Source of the DNA: DATDCV01 sp036524155
Lineage (GTDB): Bacteria > Verrucomicrobiota > Verrucomicrobiia > Limisphaerales > UBA8199
DNA: 17,517 bases
Assembly: GCA_036524155.1 (NCBI GenBank)
Contig: DATDCV010000551.1
Location: forward strand, 1-17,517
Direction: 5' to 3'
Position numbers and translations under genes: made by a program. Of this stretch, positions 6,972-15,663 are shown piece by piece (position 1 is the first letter of the stretch; every line of letters begins with the position of its first letter). Under the pieces are notes generated by a model that did no database searches, was not told the origin of the DNA, and saw only the letters and a list, made by a program, of their open reading frames with translations.

Positions 6972-8221
6972 CGGTCGCATTCGCCCATCACAAAATCAAA
7001 AGAGCCGAGGATCGCCACCACGTCGCTTACCATATGCCCGGGCAGCAGGCGCGCAAGGATGCTCAGGTTCACGAATGATGGCGAGCGGATTTTGAGCCGG
7101 TACGGCGTCCCCCCGCCTTTGCTGTTGATATAAAACCCCAGCTCCCCTTTCGGGTTCTCGTGCCCGAAGTAGACCTCCCCCGGCGGCGCGTTGATGCCCT
7201 GGGTGACGTTGATGAAGTGGTGGATCAGCTCCTCCATTTTGGTCAGCACCCGATCTTTGGGAGGCAAAACGATCTTCCCATCCGGCACATTCACCGGCCC
7301 GTCGGGCATCTTGACCAGGCACTGCTGAATGATCCTCACGCTTTGCCGCATCTCCTCGATCCGGCACAGGTAACGGTCGTAGCTGTCTCCCGCAACACCC
7401 ACGGGCACGTCGAACTCGAGCTGGTCGTACACCAGGTAGGGCTGCGCCTTTCGGAGGTCATGCTCGATGCCGCTGCCGCGCAGGTTTGGCCCGCTCAGCC
7501 CGTAATCGATCGCATCCTCGCGCGAAATCACCCCCACCCCCTGTGTGCGATCGACGAAGATCTTATTGCGGCTCAGAAACGTCTCGGTCTCGTCGATGTT
7601 GACCACCACTTCCCGGCAGAACTGCCGGACCTGGTCCATCCAGCCGGGCGGCATGTCCCTCGAAAGCCCGCCGATCCGCGTGTAGCTGGTTGTGAACCGC
7701 GCGCCGGACAGCGACTCGCACAAGTTGTAGATCTTCTCCCGCTCGGTGTAGGTGTGCAGGAAAACCGTCATCGCGCCCACGTCCATCGCGTAGGAACCCA
7801 AACCCAGCAGATGTGACGAGATGCGCGCCAGCTCAGCGCAAATCACCCGGATGAACTGGCAGCGCGGCGGCAGTTGTTTGTCGATCCCCAGCAGCTTTTC
7901 CACCGCCAGCGCGTAAGCGACGTTATTCGCCAGCGGCGCGAGGTAATCCAGCCGATCCGTGTACGGGATGAACTGGGTGTAAGTCATGTTTTCCGCGATC
8001 TTCTCGTCACCGCGGTGGAGGTAGCCGACATCCGGCGCCGCCCGGGTGATGATCTCGCCGTCCAGTTCCAGCACAATGCGCAACACGCCGTGGGTCGAGG
8101 GGTGGGACGGTCCCATGTTCAGAACCATCTTGTCGCCATGCAACTCCTCGAGCTCGGCCGCTGCCGCGTCAGGCACGCGAGCCGCCGCTTCCGGGTATTC
8201 GAATTGTCGCAGCTCAGCCAT
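6968..8221 (-). CDS. nuoD: NADH-quinone oxidoreductase subunit D (49-kDa)
   Basis: This 417-aa peripheral-arm subunit forms the quinone-reduction pocket together with NuoB. The sequence is a standard NuoD: NMGPSHPSTHGVLRIVLELD (about 35-54, with the quinone-site histidines), VGYLHRGDEKIAE, and LRGSGIEHDLRK. It ends GSFDFVMGECDR, the family's normal C-terminus. NuoC and NuoD are separate genes here, not the fused NuoCD of E. coli. The ATG at 8221-8219 directly abuts the nuoC TAA (TAAATG). The TGA at 6970-6968 overlaps the ATG of the unrelated 80-aa gene. Confidence 0.97.
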   Translation of the reverse strand: MAELRQFEYPEAAARVPDAAAAELEELHGDKMVLNMGPSHPSTHGVLRIVLELDGEIITRAAPDVGYLHRGDEKIAENMTYTQFIPYTDRLDYLAPLANNVAYALAVEKLLGIDKQLPPRCQFIRVICAELARISSHLLGLGSYAMDVGAMTVFLHTYTEREKIYNLCESLSGARFTTSYTRIGGLSRDMPPGWMDQVRQFCREVVVNIDETETFLSRNKIFVDRTQGVGVISREDAIDYGLSGPNLRGSGIEHDLRKAQPYLVYDQLEFDVPVGVAGDSYDRYLCRIEEMRQSVRIIQQCLVKMPDGPVNVPDGKIVLPPKDRVLTKMEELIHHFINVTQGINAPPGEVYFGHENPKGELGFYINSKGGGTPYRLKIRSPSFVNLSILARLLPGHMVSDVVAILGSFDFVMGECDR

Positions 8222-8950
8222 TTACGGTTGCCCTTTCGGCGGGATCGGACCGGGGCCGTGCGCCTCCCCGTGAGCCTCTTTGATGTCGCTGCGACGCTCC
8301 ACGCGCGCGTTCATCGCCAGCGAATCCGTGTCGGGGATCCGTACCCGTGGCTCCCGAGCGATGGTGTCTTTGCCTCCGGCGATCGTCACAAAGGGCCCGC
8401 CGGCCAGCGGCGCCTCCTGCGTGAAAGCCACGTCCGGCACTTCGGTTGGCTTGCCCGACACCGGGAAGTCCTTCCGCAGCGGGTGGTAAGGGTAGCCCTC
8501 CCACATAATGATCCGCCTCAGGTCCGGATGCCCGCGAAACCGAATCCCCATCATGTCGTAAATCTCGCGCTCGTGCCAATCGGCCGTGCGCCAGACGGTT
8601 GTCACGGTCGGCAGTTCCCCTTTTTCCTCGCTCACCTCGCCCTTGAGCCGGAGGTACTGGCGATGGCCGTAACCGTAGAGGTGATAAACCAGCATGAACC
8701 TCGGGTCGTCGCCGTAGTTGTCGATGCTGGTGATGTCCACAAGGTAATCAAACCCGAGCTCCTTTTTCGCAAACGCACAAACCTCCGGCAGCCGTTCCAG
8801 GTCGGATACCCGCACCGTTCGTTCTCCTCGGAATTCCACCGGCTCGGAAATGAAGTCGGGGTACTGCTGTCGGAGCCGTTGAGCCAAGGTCGCCGCAGAA
8901 CTTGCGTTGGCCGCGTTTGGGCTAATTGGAGTGGGGATCGGGTCGGGCAC
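8222..8950 (-). CDS. nuoC: NADH-quinone oxidoreductase subunit C (30-kDa)
   Basis: This 242-aa subunit of the peripheral arm carries the family signature ADWHEREIYDMMGIRFRGHP followed by DLRRIIMWEGYPYHPLRKDF. The frame is open upstream to 9160, but that part is Arg/Gly/Pro-rich and overlaps nuoB. I choose the GTG at 8950-8948 (VPDPIPTP...), which lies two bases after the nuoB TAA. Relative to short homologues there is an Ala/Pro/Asn-rich leader and a C-terminal extension of roughly 80 residues after the signature, rich in charged residues and Gly/Pro. It abuts nuoD. Confidence 0.94.
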   Translation of the reverse strand: MPDPIPTPISPNAANASSAATLAQRLRQQYPDFISEPVEFRGERTVRVSDLERLPEVCAFAKKELGFDYLVDITSIDNYGDDPRFMLVYHLYGYGHRQYLRLKGEVSEEKGELPTVTTVWRTADWHEREIYDMMGIRFRGHPDLRRIIMWEGYPYHPLRKDFPVSGKPTEVPDVAFTQEAPLAGGPFVTIAGGKDTIAREPRVRIPDTDSLAMNARVERRSDIKEAHGEAHGPGPIPPKGQP

Positions 8951-8952
8951 GG

Positions 8953-9462
8953 TTAGGCGACTTTTTTCAGGGTGGCCAGCACCGGCTCTTTCGCGACTTT
9001 GTTTTGCAGCCGGATCAACGCATCCAGCAAAGCTTCCGGGCGGGGCGGGCAGCCCGCGACATAAACGTCCACGGGCACGATGCGGTCCACCCCCTGCAAC
9101 ACCGAGTAGCTGCGATACATCCCGCCGGTGGACGCGCAGGCGCCCATCGCGATCACCCACTTCGGCTCGGTCATCTGATCATAGATCCGCCGCACCACCA
9201 TGGCCATTTTGTAAGTGACCGTTCCCGCCACGATCATCACGTCGGACTGCCGGGGCGAAAAGCGCATCACTTCGGCGCCGAACCGCGCGATGTCGTAACG
9301 GCTCGCCCCCGTACCCATCAATTCGATCGCGCAGCAAGCCAACCCCATCGGCATCGGCCACAACGAGTTCTTCCGACACCAATTGAGAGCGGCGTCGAGC
9401 TTCGTGACCACCACGTCGCCCTCGACCTTTGAGTTGTATCCAACTTCTCTGGTTGTCGGCAT
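8953..9462 (-). CDS. nuoB: NADH-quinone oxidoreductase subunit B (cluster N2)
   Basis: This 169-aa subunit binds N2, the last [4Fe-4S] cluster before quinone. Ligands visible are the tandem C43-C44 (MGLACCAIELM), C109 (MGACASTGG) and C138 (VAGCPPRPEAL). I chose the ATG at 9462 (MPTTREVGYN), which gives the normal family length. The frame continues upstream to 9582, but that extension is not NuoB-like. No Shine-Dalgarno sequence precedes the ATG; instead an 8-bp inverted repeat sits 6 bases upstream. It is the first gene of the operon in this window: upstream is a divergent gene, and nuoA is not adjacent. Confidence 0.96.
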   Translation of the reverse strand: MPTTREVGYNSKVEGDVVVTKLDAALNWCRKNSLWPMPMGLACCAIELMGTGASRYDIARFGAEVMRFSPRQSDVMIVAGTVTYKMAMVVRRIYDQMTEPKWVIAMGACASTGGMYRSYSVLQGVDRIVPVDVYVAGCPPRPEALLDALIRLQNKVAKEPVLATLKKVA

Positions 9463-9468
9463 AGAATC

Positions 9469-9493
9469 GCGCAAAGCCGAGCCCGCTTTGCGC
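9469..9493. promoter_or_regulatory. 8-bp perfect inverted repeat in the nuoB leader
   Basis: GCGCAAAG (9469-9476) and CTTTGCGC (9486-9493) are perfect inverted copies separated by 9 bases. They end 6 bases before the nuoB start codon, where a ribosome binding site would be expected. This could be an operator in the nuoB / plus-strand-gene divergent region or an RNA hairpin controlling nuoB translation. Function is inferred. Confidence 0.4.
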
Positions 9494-9629
9494 CTGAAAC
9501 GTACCTGTGCTGACGGCAGAGGCAAGATGAATCTGGCGCTTTCTCTATGGCGTAACGCGATCGGGAAGATTGCGCTCGCCATTTACGCAAGACCCGAGCA
9601 GTCTTCTGGCGGTTTTCGTCATCGGCCGG

Positions 9630-12281
9630 ATGAAGTGTTCTCGGAATTCGGTTTGGTTGCTGCTGGGGTGCTTGATTACCGGGCGCGCCTTGGCGGCATC
9701 TGTCGAGACAGTCCCGCCAAAATGGGCCGACGCGATACTGGAAGCCCGCCAAAAACTTCTGGCGGCGAGCTCGCCCGAAAGAGAAAAGGCCGCCGAAGCC
9801 GAACGCTTGTGGTTCCGATTCAAGGAGGAGTTCCCGAGGGAATGGGACTGGCTGCTTCAGGACGGCGGACCGGAGTTCACCCAATGGTTCTACCAGGCTC
9901 AGACCCTGGAGCGAGAGAAAGCGGTCACGGAAAAAGTCATCGGCGAGTTGGGCGAGTCCGGGATGGCGTTGCGACGGGAACTCGAAAAACTGGCCCAGAC
10001 AAAAAATGCCCCAGGCGGCGTTTTCCCGGCGCTCTACGCGCGAGCCTGCGAACAACGCAGAAACCGACGCCTCCAGGTTGTTCACGAGAAAGCTCCGCGC
10101 ATCATTTTCACCAAACAGCACACGGTCCGGCCTTCGTTCTTTGCCTACACCGAAGGCCAATCCGACGCCCAGAACGAACGACATTTCGTGCCCGATTCGC
10201 AGCTCTGCCTGCTCGAAGGGGCTGGCCTTCAAGGCAAGGTGAACTCGCTCGTTTCGGATCCCACCGGCGCCATCCGCGACCCGGCGATCTCCTGGGACGC
10301 GCAACGCGTGTTGTTCGCCTGGAAGAAATCGTCGATCGATGACGACTATCATCTTTACGAGCTGGACCTCCAATCGAGCCAGGTTCGACAGATCACCGCC
10401 GGATTGGGATTTGCGGACTACGAGCCGGCCTGGCTGCCGAACGGGGATATTATTTTCGCTTCGACACGCTGCGTGCAGACGGTGGACTGCTGGTGGACGG
10501 AGGTGAGCAACCTGTACACCTGCGACCGTGATGGGCGATACCTGCGCCGGGTGACATTTGATCAGGTCCACTCAATTTACCCTCAAGTTCTCGACGACAG
10601 CCGGGTGATCTACACACGGTGGGATTACAACGACCGCGGGCAGATCTTTCCTCAGCCGCTGTTTCAGATGTATGCAGACGGCACCGGCCAAACCGAGTTC
10701 TACGGCAACAACTCCTGGTTCCCCACCACCATCGCTCACGCCCGCGGCATTCCCGGCACGCAGACTGTGGTGGCAATTTTGTGCGGCCACCACTCGGCAC
10801 AGGTCGGGAAGCTGGCCATCATTGATCCCGCCAAGGGCCGCCAGGAAAACGCCGGAGTCCAATTGGTCGCACCCGTCCGGCCCACGCCGGCCGAGCGCAT
10901 CGACAGCTACGGCCAGGACGGCGACCTGTGGCAATACCCGTTTCCGTTGAACGAAACCGAGTTCCTTGTGGCCTATGCTCCGCTGGGCTGGAGCCGCCCC
11001 AAGGAGCATAGCGGGGATCCCGACCTTGGCATCTATTGGATGGACGTCGATGGCCACCGGGAGCTGCTGGTCTCCGATGCCAAACTCGCCTGCACCCAGC
11101 CGGTGCCGCTGGTCGCCCGGGCCCGGCCCTTGCCTTGGGCCAACCGCGTCGATTACCGTCAAACCTTCGGCACTTTTTATGTCCAGGACGTTTATACCGG
11201 CATCGGCCTGGCCGGCGTGCCCCGCGGCACAGTCAAAAAGCTGCGCGTCGTCGCGCTCAGCTTCCGCCCGGCCGGCATCGGCCACAACGGCAGCGAAGGG
11301 CCAGGCGGCGCGGCCTTAATCAGCACGCCGGTCGCGATCGGCAATGGCTCCTGGGATGTTAAGACCGTCCTCGGCGAAACCACCGTATATGAAGATGGTT
11401 CAGCTCTCTTTACGGTGCCCGCGCGCACCCCGGTTTATTTCCAGGCTCTCGATGAGCGCGGTTATGCCGTCCAAACGATGCGGAGCTGGAGCACACTACA
11501 GCCCGGCGAGTTTTTTGCCTGCACCGGCTGCCATGAGCACAAAAACACTGCGCCCCCGGCTTTGAATTACGGTTTCAGCCTTGCCATGAAAGCAGGCGCA
11601 CAACACCTGGATTCTCTCATCGACTCCGCCCACGGCTTCAGTTTCCCGAAGCAAGTCCAGCCGATCCTCGACCGGCATTGCGTCCGCTGTCACCGCGACC
11701 GGAAGCCGCTCGAGGCGCTTTCGCGGAATGGTGTCATGCTGACGGTATCAGCGGGCCTGAGGCCTGATGGCGCCTCGGGGAATGGGGATCAGGACGAACT
11801 TGCCTTCAGTCTGCTCGGCACCCCAAACCTGGATCGAACCGCCGGGCGCTACTGGAGCGACGCCTATCTGGTTCTTACCCTCGCGCGGCCGGTCGGCGGC
11901 GAAGCCGACGGCGCCCTCTCAGGCGACTGCGCCGGAAGGGTCGTCAACTGGATCGGCTCACAATCGGTGCCGGACCCGCTGCCGCCTCGTTTCGCAGGCG
12001 CCACGCGCAGCGGGCTCATCGGGCTCCTCGAAGCCGGCCACAAGGACGTGAAGCTCTCGCGAGAGGAGATGGATACAATCGCGTGCTGGATCGATCTACT
12101 TGTGCCCTATTGCGGCGATTACCGGGAAGCCAACGCGTGGTCGGAGGACGACCTGAAGAAGTTCGAGCACTACGCCACCAAACGTCTCAGGATGGAAGAA
12201 ATCGAGCAGGATAACATCCGCGACCTGGTCGAGAGCAAAGAACCGGTAAAGGGGCGCAGGCTGATGCGCGGGATGCGCTGA
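9630..12281 (+). CDS. Exported hydrazine-synthase-alpha-like PD40/di-haem cytochrome c protein
   Basis: This 883-aa protein resembles the HZS_alpha family (alpha subunit of hydrazine synthase), whose non-anammox members are common in Verrucomicrobia and Planctomycetes with unknown substrate. The N-terminus MKCSRNSVWLLLGCLITGRA is a likely signal peptide, with cleavage after ALA. Residues about 150-450 hold propeller-type repeats (DPAISWDAQRVLFAW; YEPAWLPNGDIIFAST). The middle domain includes QTFGTFYVQDVYTGIG and VKKLRVVALSFRPAG. Haem c motifs are CTGCH at 631-635 and CVRCH at 684-688. The second sits in FPKQVQPILDRHCVRCH, a cytochrome-like motif of planctomycete/verrucomicrobial proteins. The ATG at 9630 is chosen for the signal peptide; an upstream in-frame ATG (9570) gives 903 aa. 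It is divergent from nuoB and convergent with the nitrilase gene (13 bases). A redox or surface role is inferred. Confidence 0.8.
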   Translation: MKCSRNSVWLLLGCLITGRALAASVETVPPKWADAILEARQKLLAASSPEREKAAEAERLWFRFKEEFPREWDWLLQDGGPEFTQWFYQAQTLEREKAVTEKVIGELGESGMALRRELEKLAQTKNAPGGVFPALYARACEQRRNRRLQVVHEKAPRIIFTKQHTVRPSFFAYTEGQSDAQNERHFVPDSQLCLLEGAGLQGKVNSLVSDPTGAIRDPAISWDAQRVLFAWKKSSIDDDYHLYELDLQSSQVRQITAGLGFADYEPAWLPNGDIIFASTRCVQTVDCWWTEVSNLYTCDRDGRYLRRVTFDQVHSIYPQVLDDSRVIYTRWDYNDRGQIFPQPLFQMYADGTGQTEFYGNNSWFPTTIAHARGIPGTQTVVAILCGHHSAQVGKLAIIDPAKGRQENAGVQLVAPVRPTPAERIDSYGQDGDLWQYPFPLNETEFLVAYAPLGWSRPKEHSGDPDLGIYWMDVDGHRELLVSDAKLACTQPVPLVARARPLPWANRVDYRQTFGTFYVQDVYTGIGLAGVPRGTVKKLRVVALSFRPAGIGHNGSEGPGGAALISTPVAIGNGSWDVKTVLGETTVYEDGSALFTVPARTPVYFQALDERGYAVQTMRSWSTLQPGEFFACTGCHEHKNTAPPALNYGFSLAMKAGAQHLDSLIDSAHGFSFPKQVQPILDRHCVRCHRDRKPLEALSRNGVMLTVSAGLRPDGASGNGDQDELAFSLLGTPNLDRTAGRYWSDAYLVLTLARPVGGEADGALSGDCAGRVVNWIGSQSVPDPLPPRFAGATRSGLIGLLEAGHKDVKLSREEMDTIACWIDLLVPYCGDYREANAWSEDDLKKFEHYATKRLRMEEIEQDNIRDLVESKEPVKGRRLMRGMR

Positions 12282-12294
12282 CCCGCGCGGGATC

Positions 12295-13137
12295 TTATCT
12301 GCCCGCCCAGTGCCGCGCCCAACCATCTCCCTGCGCGGGCCGGCGGACGAGTTTCACGTCGGCATACAACATCGCCTCCGCTTCTGCGCCATAAGGGCCC
12401 ATCAGGACCTGCTCCCCTTCCGGTCCGACGACCAGCGAACAGCCAATGCACTTGCGCCCCGACCAAGGTCCGCCTGTGATCCGCCCGACATTGCTCGCTC
12501 CCGCAATCCACAGGCTGAAATCACGCGCCACCGGCCCGTAGTTCTCGCGCCATAACTGGCCATAAGGTTCTCGCACGTTGTCGTGATCCGCGGGGACCGC
12601 CCACGCGCAGGGCGAAAGAATTATGTCAGCACCCATCAGCGCCAGCGACCTGGCAATGACCTGCCCGCGGGCAAAGGCGTCGGCGCAGATCATCACCCCG
12701 ACCGTCCCCAGCGCAGTGGCCGCCACCTGCAAGCGATCTCCCAGCGCGTAACAATCGTGGCCGATCTCGAGTTCGTTGACCTTGCGGTGGAGCAGCAGCA
12801 ACTGGCCGTCGGGGCCAAGCAGGACGGCGGCGTTATAGACCCGGTCTCCCTGTCGTTCCGCCAGCCCCGCACAGACGTAGATCGAATGCCTGCGGGCTGC
12901 GTCACTCAAGCGCCGGCACGACTCGCCAGACGGGATTGAGTCGGCCTCCTTCGCGGCCGATGGGTGGGTCCAGCCCAGGGTGAGTGCTTCGGGGAGGAGA
13001 ATTACGCGGGCTCCGGCGCGCGCGGCCTCCGAGATGCGATCCTCGGCGCGGGCGAGGTTTTCCTGTTTGCGCCCGCCCACTACGAGCATCTGGGCCAGCG
13101 CAAGCCGGAAGTTGGATGCGGGGTTTGTGATTGTCAT
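12295..13137 (-). CDS. Carbon-nitrogen hydrolase (nitrilase superfamily)
   Basis: This 280-aa cytoplasmic enzyme has the complete nitrilase-superfamily Glu-Lys-Cys triad: E50 in ILLPEALTLGW, K119 in LHRKVNELEIG, and C151 in GVMICADAFARG. This family hydrolyses or condenses non-peptide C-N bonds (amidase, N-carbamoylase, nitrilase branches); the substrate cannot be read from the sequence. The start is the ATG at 13137 (MTITNPASNF); an ATG four codons upstream is possible. It follows the SDR-like gene by 23 bases on the same strand, so the two are probably co-transcribed. It converges on the haem-protein gene with 13 bases between stop codons and no recognisable terminator. Confidence 0.88.
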   Translation of the reverse strand: MTITNPASNFRLALAQMLVVGGRKQENLARAEDRISEAARAGARVILLPEALTLGWTHPSAAKEADSIPSGESCRRLSDAARRHSIYVCAGLAERQGDRVYNAAVLLGPDGQLLLLHRKVNELEIGHDCYALGDRLQVAATALGTVGVMICADAFARGQVIARSLALMGADIILSPCAWAVPADHDNVREPYGQLWRENYGPVARDFSLWIAGASNVGRITGGPWSGRKCIGCSLVVGPEGEQVLMGPYGAEAEAMLYADVKLVRRPAQGDGWARHWAGR

Positions 13138-13160
13138 CTGGCGCCGCAAAGTTTTTGAAC

Positions 13161-14090
13161 CTAATTCGCCTGGTACGCCGCGCAGCGGTCAACGCGCCGG
13201 TGCATCTCGCTGGTGTAATGGCGGCCGATGGTGTCCCGGTGCGCTCGAATCCACTCGCTAAGCCTGGTCGTGCCCAGCGGGGGCGCATCCACATAGAGCC
13301 GATTCTCCATTAACCCGCGAATCTCCGGCCGCGTAATAATCATGTCTCGCACGAATATCCCCATGAATCGGCAAGCCCAGTATCCCAGGCCCGGCGGCAC
13401 GGAAACAATGAGCCGTTTCACCCCCAGCGCCGACCTGACGCATTCCACTAACTGGCGGTAAGTGAAGGTCTCTGGACCTATGGCGTTCACGATCTCGTTG
13501 ACGCTGGCGCTGGCTTTGGTCACCGCGGCGCCCGCAAGGTCATCGACATAAATCGGCTGGAGCTTGTAGTCGCCGGCGCCGAACACCCCGAAGACCGGGA
13601 AACGCCGCAACCCCCACGCGATGTTGTTGACCAGGACGTCCTCTTTGCCGAACAAGACCGCGGGGCGCAAGATGCAATACGATACGCCCAGCTCCCGGAG
13701 GGCCGACTCCAGCTCCGCCTTCCCGCGAAAATAGCCCAGCTCGGAGTTAACATCGGGGTTGGTAATGCTGACATGGACAATTCGGCGGACGCCGGCGTCT
13801 TTCGCGGCCCGAAAGAGTACCTTGGTATTCGCCACTGCCTGCTCGTGCGAAAAAAGCCGATGATCGAACCGCACCCAGTAGGTGTTGATGAGCGCGTCCA
13901 CTCCCCGAAGGCATTCGCCCAACCGCGCCGGTTCGTCAAAGTAAAATGGAAACGCCTGAACCCGGCCGCCGAAAGGGTTCGCGCGTGTCGGCGAGTTGGT
14001 CAGGGTCACGACGCCGTGACCCGCCTCGAGCAGACGCAGGGCGATATAGCGCCCTGAATAACCGAAGGCCCCGGTTACAGCGATGTTCAT
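13161..14090 (-). CDS. NAD(P)-binding SDR-type protein (NmrA/NDUFA9-like)
   Basis: This 309-aa protein has an N-terminal Rossmann motif TGAFGYSG (6-13, TGxxGxxG), followed by the second beta strand VVTLTNSP, a serine in HVSITNPD (S108) and Y120-FRG-K124, matching the S...YxxxK arrangement of extended/atypical SDRs. The pattern YFRGKAELESALRELG followed by ILRPAVLFG is typical of the NmrA/NDUFA9-like branch, which includes sugar-nucleotide epimerase relatives and quinone or sensor proteins. I chose the ATG at 14090 (MNIAVTGA) because it places the Rossmann strand at the N-terminus; the open frame extends to 14159. It is probably in an operon with the nitrilase gene. The substrate is unknown. 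A link to the nearby complex I genes through the NDUFA9 similarity would be speculation. Confidence 0.82.
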   Translation of the reverse strand: MNIAVTGAFGYSGRYIALRLLEAGHGVVTLTNSPTRANPFGGRVQAFPFYFDEPARLGECLRGVDALINTYWVRFDHRLFSHEQAVANTKVLFRAAKDAGVRRIVHVSITNPDVNSELGYFRGKAELESALRELGVSYCILRPAVLFGKEDVLVNNIAWGLRRFPVFGVFGAGDYKLQPIYVDDLAGAAVTKASASVNEIVNAIGPETFTYRQLVECVRSALGVKRLIVSVPPGLGYWACRFMGIFVRDMIITRPEIRGLMENRLYVDAPPLGTTRLSEWIRAHRDTIGRHYTSEMHRRVDRCAAYQAN

Positions 14091-14383
14091 GACCCAGGTG
14101 AAATTGGAACCAGGCCAAGCTATTGCAGGAGACAGAATTGTAAAGACGCTTCGACGCAACGGTTCTCACGACGAGGTCGCAGCCTCAGCCAGACACTCTG
14201 TCCAGCCTCCGCCCCCGCCAACGGTGAATAACTTTCGTTTGCCTTCAGCATAAACTCATGGGACTGTTCAGGCGCGCGACGAATGAGCCCGGGTCCAAGT
14301 ACCGGCGTTGAGATCTGTGTGAGTATTGCTGCCGAAAGTACTGAGCCCGCAGAAGGCCCGACACCCACGCACAGAGCGCCATT
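14091..14383. other. Gap between the SDR gene and the response-regulator gene
   Basis: These 293 bases lie between two minus-strand genes. I see no convincing coding sequence, RNA gene, strong hairpin with a T-run, or repeat. It presumably carries the end of the regulator transcript and the start signals of the SDR/nitrilase pair. Confidence 0.4.
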
Positions 14384-14773
14384 TCAAGTCAGGCTGACGG
14401 CAGGCGTATCGCGCAGCAACAGTTCTACCCTGGACAGCAGATACTCTGGTGTCACCGGCTTGGTAACGTAGTCGTTTGCCCCGCTGTCCAATCCAATAAA
14501 TTGGTTCAGTTCTCCCGTCAAGCCCGTCAGCATAATGATCGGAATCCGAGCCGTGGCGCGTTCTCTCCTTAGGGTTTCGCACACGGTGAAGCCGTCTCGC
14601 TCGGGCAGGATCAGATCGAGCACTACTAAATCGGGGGAAAGCGAGCGCGCCAGTTTCAGTGCGTCAAGGCCGTTGGTGGCGGTAACCGTTGAAAACCCCG
14701 CCTTGGTAAACACCTGGCTGAATAGTTCCAGCAGGTCCGTGTCATCGTCCACAATCAGTATGGTCCTTCGCAT
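14384..14773 (-). CDS. Stand-alone response-regulator receiver protein
   Basis: This 129-aa protein consists only of a CheY-like receiver (REC) domain. The acidic pocket is D9/D10 (LIVDDDTD), the phospho-acceptor is D53 (LVVLDLILPERDG), and the switch residues are T83 (IIMLTGLTG) and K106 (DYVTKPVTP). No output domain follows, so it probably acts by protein-protein contact or within a multi-step phosphorelay. No histidine kinase is in the window. The start is the ATG at 14773 with a GAGAGGAA ribosome binding site 5 bases upstream; the frame extends to 14860, but that part is not REC-like. Confidence 0.93.
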   Translation of the reverse strand: MRRTILIVDDDTDLLELFSQVFTKAGFSTVTATNGLDALKLARSLSPDLVVLDLILPERDGFTVCETLRRERATARIPIIMLTGLTGELNQFIGLDSGANDYVTKPVTPEYLLSRVELLLRDTPAVSLT

Positions 14774-14827
14774 AAGTTTCCTCTCGGGCACACGGCACTG
14801 CCTCCGCCTCAAGAACAGCCCACACCT

Positions 14828-14856
14828 AACATACCAATAAGCGGCACAAATTTCAA
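14828..14856 (-). promoter_or_regulatory. Candidate sigma-70-type promoter of the receiver gene
   Basis: On the minus strand TTGAAA (14856-14851, 5/6 to -35) is followed after exactly 17 bases by TATGTT (14833-14828, 4/6 to -10), about 55 bases before the ATG at 14773. The spacing and position are good and no competing promoter is seen. The call rests on consensus only. Confidence 0.4.
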
Positions 14857-14939
14857 TCAATCCAGACGAGGAAACCTGATGTCAGGTTGCCCAGACCCAC
14901 GCAGCGAGGAAGGATATTCTACAGAAAATGGCCGGAATC

Positions 14940-15030
14940 TGGCGGAGAGAGGGAGATTCGAACTCCCGGTGAGGTATAAGCCCACTCACGCTCTCCAGGC
15001 GTGCGCATTAAACCACTCTGCCATCTCTCC
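14940..15030 (-). tRNA. tRNA-Ser (anticodon GGA), CCA encoded
   Basis: A class II tRNA is on the minus strand. The acceptor stem is GGAGAGA/TCTCTCC, with discriminator G (14943) and an encoded CCA (14942-14940). The D-arm is GCAGAGTGGTTTAATGC. The anticodon stem CACGC/GCGTG closes the loop CTGGAGA, giving anticodon GGA (reads UCC/UCU). A long variable arm and the T arm GGGAG-TTCGAAT-CTCCC complete it. Short open frames crossing this region are shadows. Confidence 0.96.
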
Positions 15031-15126
15031 GGCCAGCAAATCCAATCTGCAAGAGGCGTTCAAGATATGCAATGTTTTTCAGGATGCAATCGAAGCTCGG
15101 GCGTGATAAAAACCGGCAAACCGCCT

Positions 15127-15657
<531 letters not shown>

Positions 15658-15663
15658 GAAAGG

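Noticed and set aside
9318..10571. Minus-strand open frame of 417 codons overlapping the haem-protein gene and nuoB
   Set aside because: It is antisense to a gene with a signal peptide and conserved motifs; composition is shadow-like and its end lies in nuoB out of frame.
9630..12281. Reading the haem protein as evidence of anammox
   Set aside because: HZS_alpha-like proteins occur widely outside anammox bacteria; no beta/gamma subunit, hydrazine dehydrogenase or other anammox gene is visible.
14940..15030. tRNA-Ser as the attachment site of an integrated element
   Set aside because: No integrase gene and no repeated tRNA 3' end were seen, and the accessory-looking DNA lies on the 5' side of the tRNA.
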